6,376 nt of DNA from Cyanobacteria bacterium TMED177 (GTDB lineage Bacteria > Cyanobacteriota > Cyanobacteriia > PCC-6307 > Cyanobiaceae). The stretch covers positions 15,626-22,001 of the forward strand of contig NHIA01000005.1 in NCBI GenBank assembly GCA_002170825.1, written 5' to 3'. This document shows positions 5,964 to 6,376 of this stretch, piece after piece; position 1 is the stretch's first letter, and every line of letters begins with the position of its first letter. Below the pieces are notes generated by a model. It saw only the letters and a list, made by a program, of their open reading frames with translations. It was not told the origin of the DNA and ran no database searches. The position numbers were made by a program, and so were the translations under genes.

Positions 5964-6376
5964 TCAGGCGGGTTGATAGAGGCGAGCCGTGATCAACAGG
6001 GGGTGAAACACCTCGAGGAACCGACCCTGAAGGGTGTGGAAAAACTGGTCCACCAGCTGTGGATCATCGAAGTGGAAGGGGTACTCGCCCGCATGCCCCT
6101 TGAAGAAGTACCAATTCAGCAAGGCGTTGGCTTGCGGCGTCATCCGCCGGTGAAACTCCAGCAGCTGGGCCGAAGGATCCGGCAGATGCTCCAGCACATC
6201 CAGACAAACCACCGTGTCGAAGCGGACGGCTCCGGTGGACGCAAGATCACGGTGCACCGACAGCTTGTCAGCCAGTCCGAGAGCTGCTGAACGTTGCTCC
6301 ACAAAGGCCCGGTTGTGGGGGTTGAGATCCACGAACCAGACGTGCTCCACCTGGGCAAGGGCAGCGGCGGACAGGG
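5964..6376 (-). CDS. Class I SAM-dependent methyltransferase (5' end missing)
   Basis: This is the C-terminal part of a Rossmann-fold methyltransferase; the frame is open to the right edge, so the glycine-rich motif I lies outside. Visible motifs, in order: VDLNPHNRAFVEQR, whose acidic residue at the end of the second strand normally binds the ribose of S-adenosylmethionine; FDTVVCLDVLEHLPDP, the typical post-II motif of the UbiE/UbiG-like superfamily; and a C-terminal segment with NWYFFKGHAGEYPFHFD. The GTG at 6350 is not a credible start because the homologous fold continues upstream. The substrate cannot be read from this part. It lies two bases upstream of the DUF2127-like gene and likely shares its transcript. 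Confidence 0.85.
   Translation of the reverse strand, partial: LSAAALAQVEHVWFVDLNPHNRAFVEQRSAALGLADKLSVHRDLASTGAVRFDTVVCLDVLEHLPDPSAQLLEFHRRMTPQANALLNWYFFKGHAGEYPFHFDDPQLVDQFFHTLQGRFLEVFHPLLITARLYQPA

Noticed and set aside
1..6376. CRISPR arrays, tRNA or rRNA genes, insertion sequences, attachment sites
   Set aside because: No spaced direct repeats, cloverleaf candidates, transposase fragments or terminal repeats were seen on either strand. The window reads as stable core genome.

Overview
The window carries a complete cyanobacterial circadian clock cluster, kaiA-kaiB-kaiC, on the minus strand. The GC-rich sequence, the compact spacing and the neighbours (rplU-rpmA on one side, an NblS/Hik33-type sensor kinase on the other) point to a marine-type picocyanobacterium of the Synechococcus/Cyanobium group. 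Three things argue against Prochlorococcus: kaiA is present and intact, KaiC keeps a KaiA-binding C-terminal tail, and base composition is high-GC. By eye I saw no perfect copy of the HIP1 octamer GCGATCGC common in many freshwater cyanobacteria. That fits a marine lineage but does not prove it. || Layout, left to right. (1) The 3' three quarters or so of an NblS-like histidine kinase runs on the plus strand, cut by the left edge. (2) It meets kaiC tail to tail with only 8 bp between stop codons. (3) kaiC, kaiB and kaiA follow on the minus strand, transcribed in the order A, B, C. kaiA and kaiB overlap by an ATGA. kaiB and kaiC are separated by 66 nt that contain part of a strong inverted repeat spanning the kaiB stop codon. 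(4) A 131-bp divergent intergenic region holds several dyad symmetries, including a leader hairpin in front of rplU. (5) rplU and rpmA (ribosomal proteins L21 and L27) run on the plus strand and end at a good Rho-independent terminator that lies inside the next, convergent gene. (6) A two-gene minus-strand unit follows: a class I methyltransferase, cut by the right edge, then a four-helix DUF2127-like membrane protein whose 3' end overlaps rpmA by 11 nt. || How the genes work together: KaiA stimulates KaiC autophosphorylation at the Ser-Thr pair (here S427/T428). KaiB binds phosphorylated KaiC and sequesters KaiA, giving the roughly 24 h cycle. All catalytic and regulatory residues that I can check are present, so the window encodes a full three-protein oscillator rather than the KaiBC-only timer of Prochlorococcus. 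The neighbouring kinase belongs to the high-light/nutrient stress branch (NblS-RpaB) that shares targets with clock output. || No new gene system is evident. The genes all fall into known families except that the substrate or role of the methyltransferase and DUF2127 protein is unknown. The less ordinary signals are in RNA and layout: the kaiB/kaiC hairpin, the rplU leader hairpin, Shine-Dalgarno-less pyrimidine-rich starts shared by rplU and rpmA, a terminator encoded inside an opposing gene, the KaiA and KaiB C-terminal extensions, and a contrast between a weak kaiA ribosome site and strong kaiB and kaiC ones.
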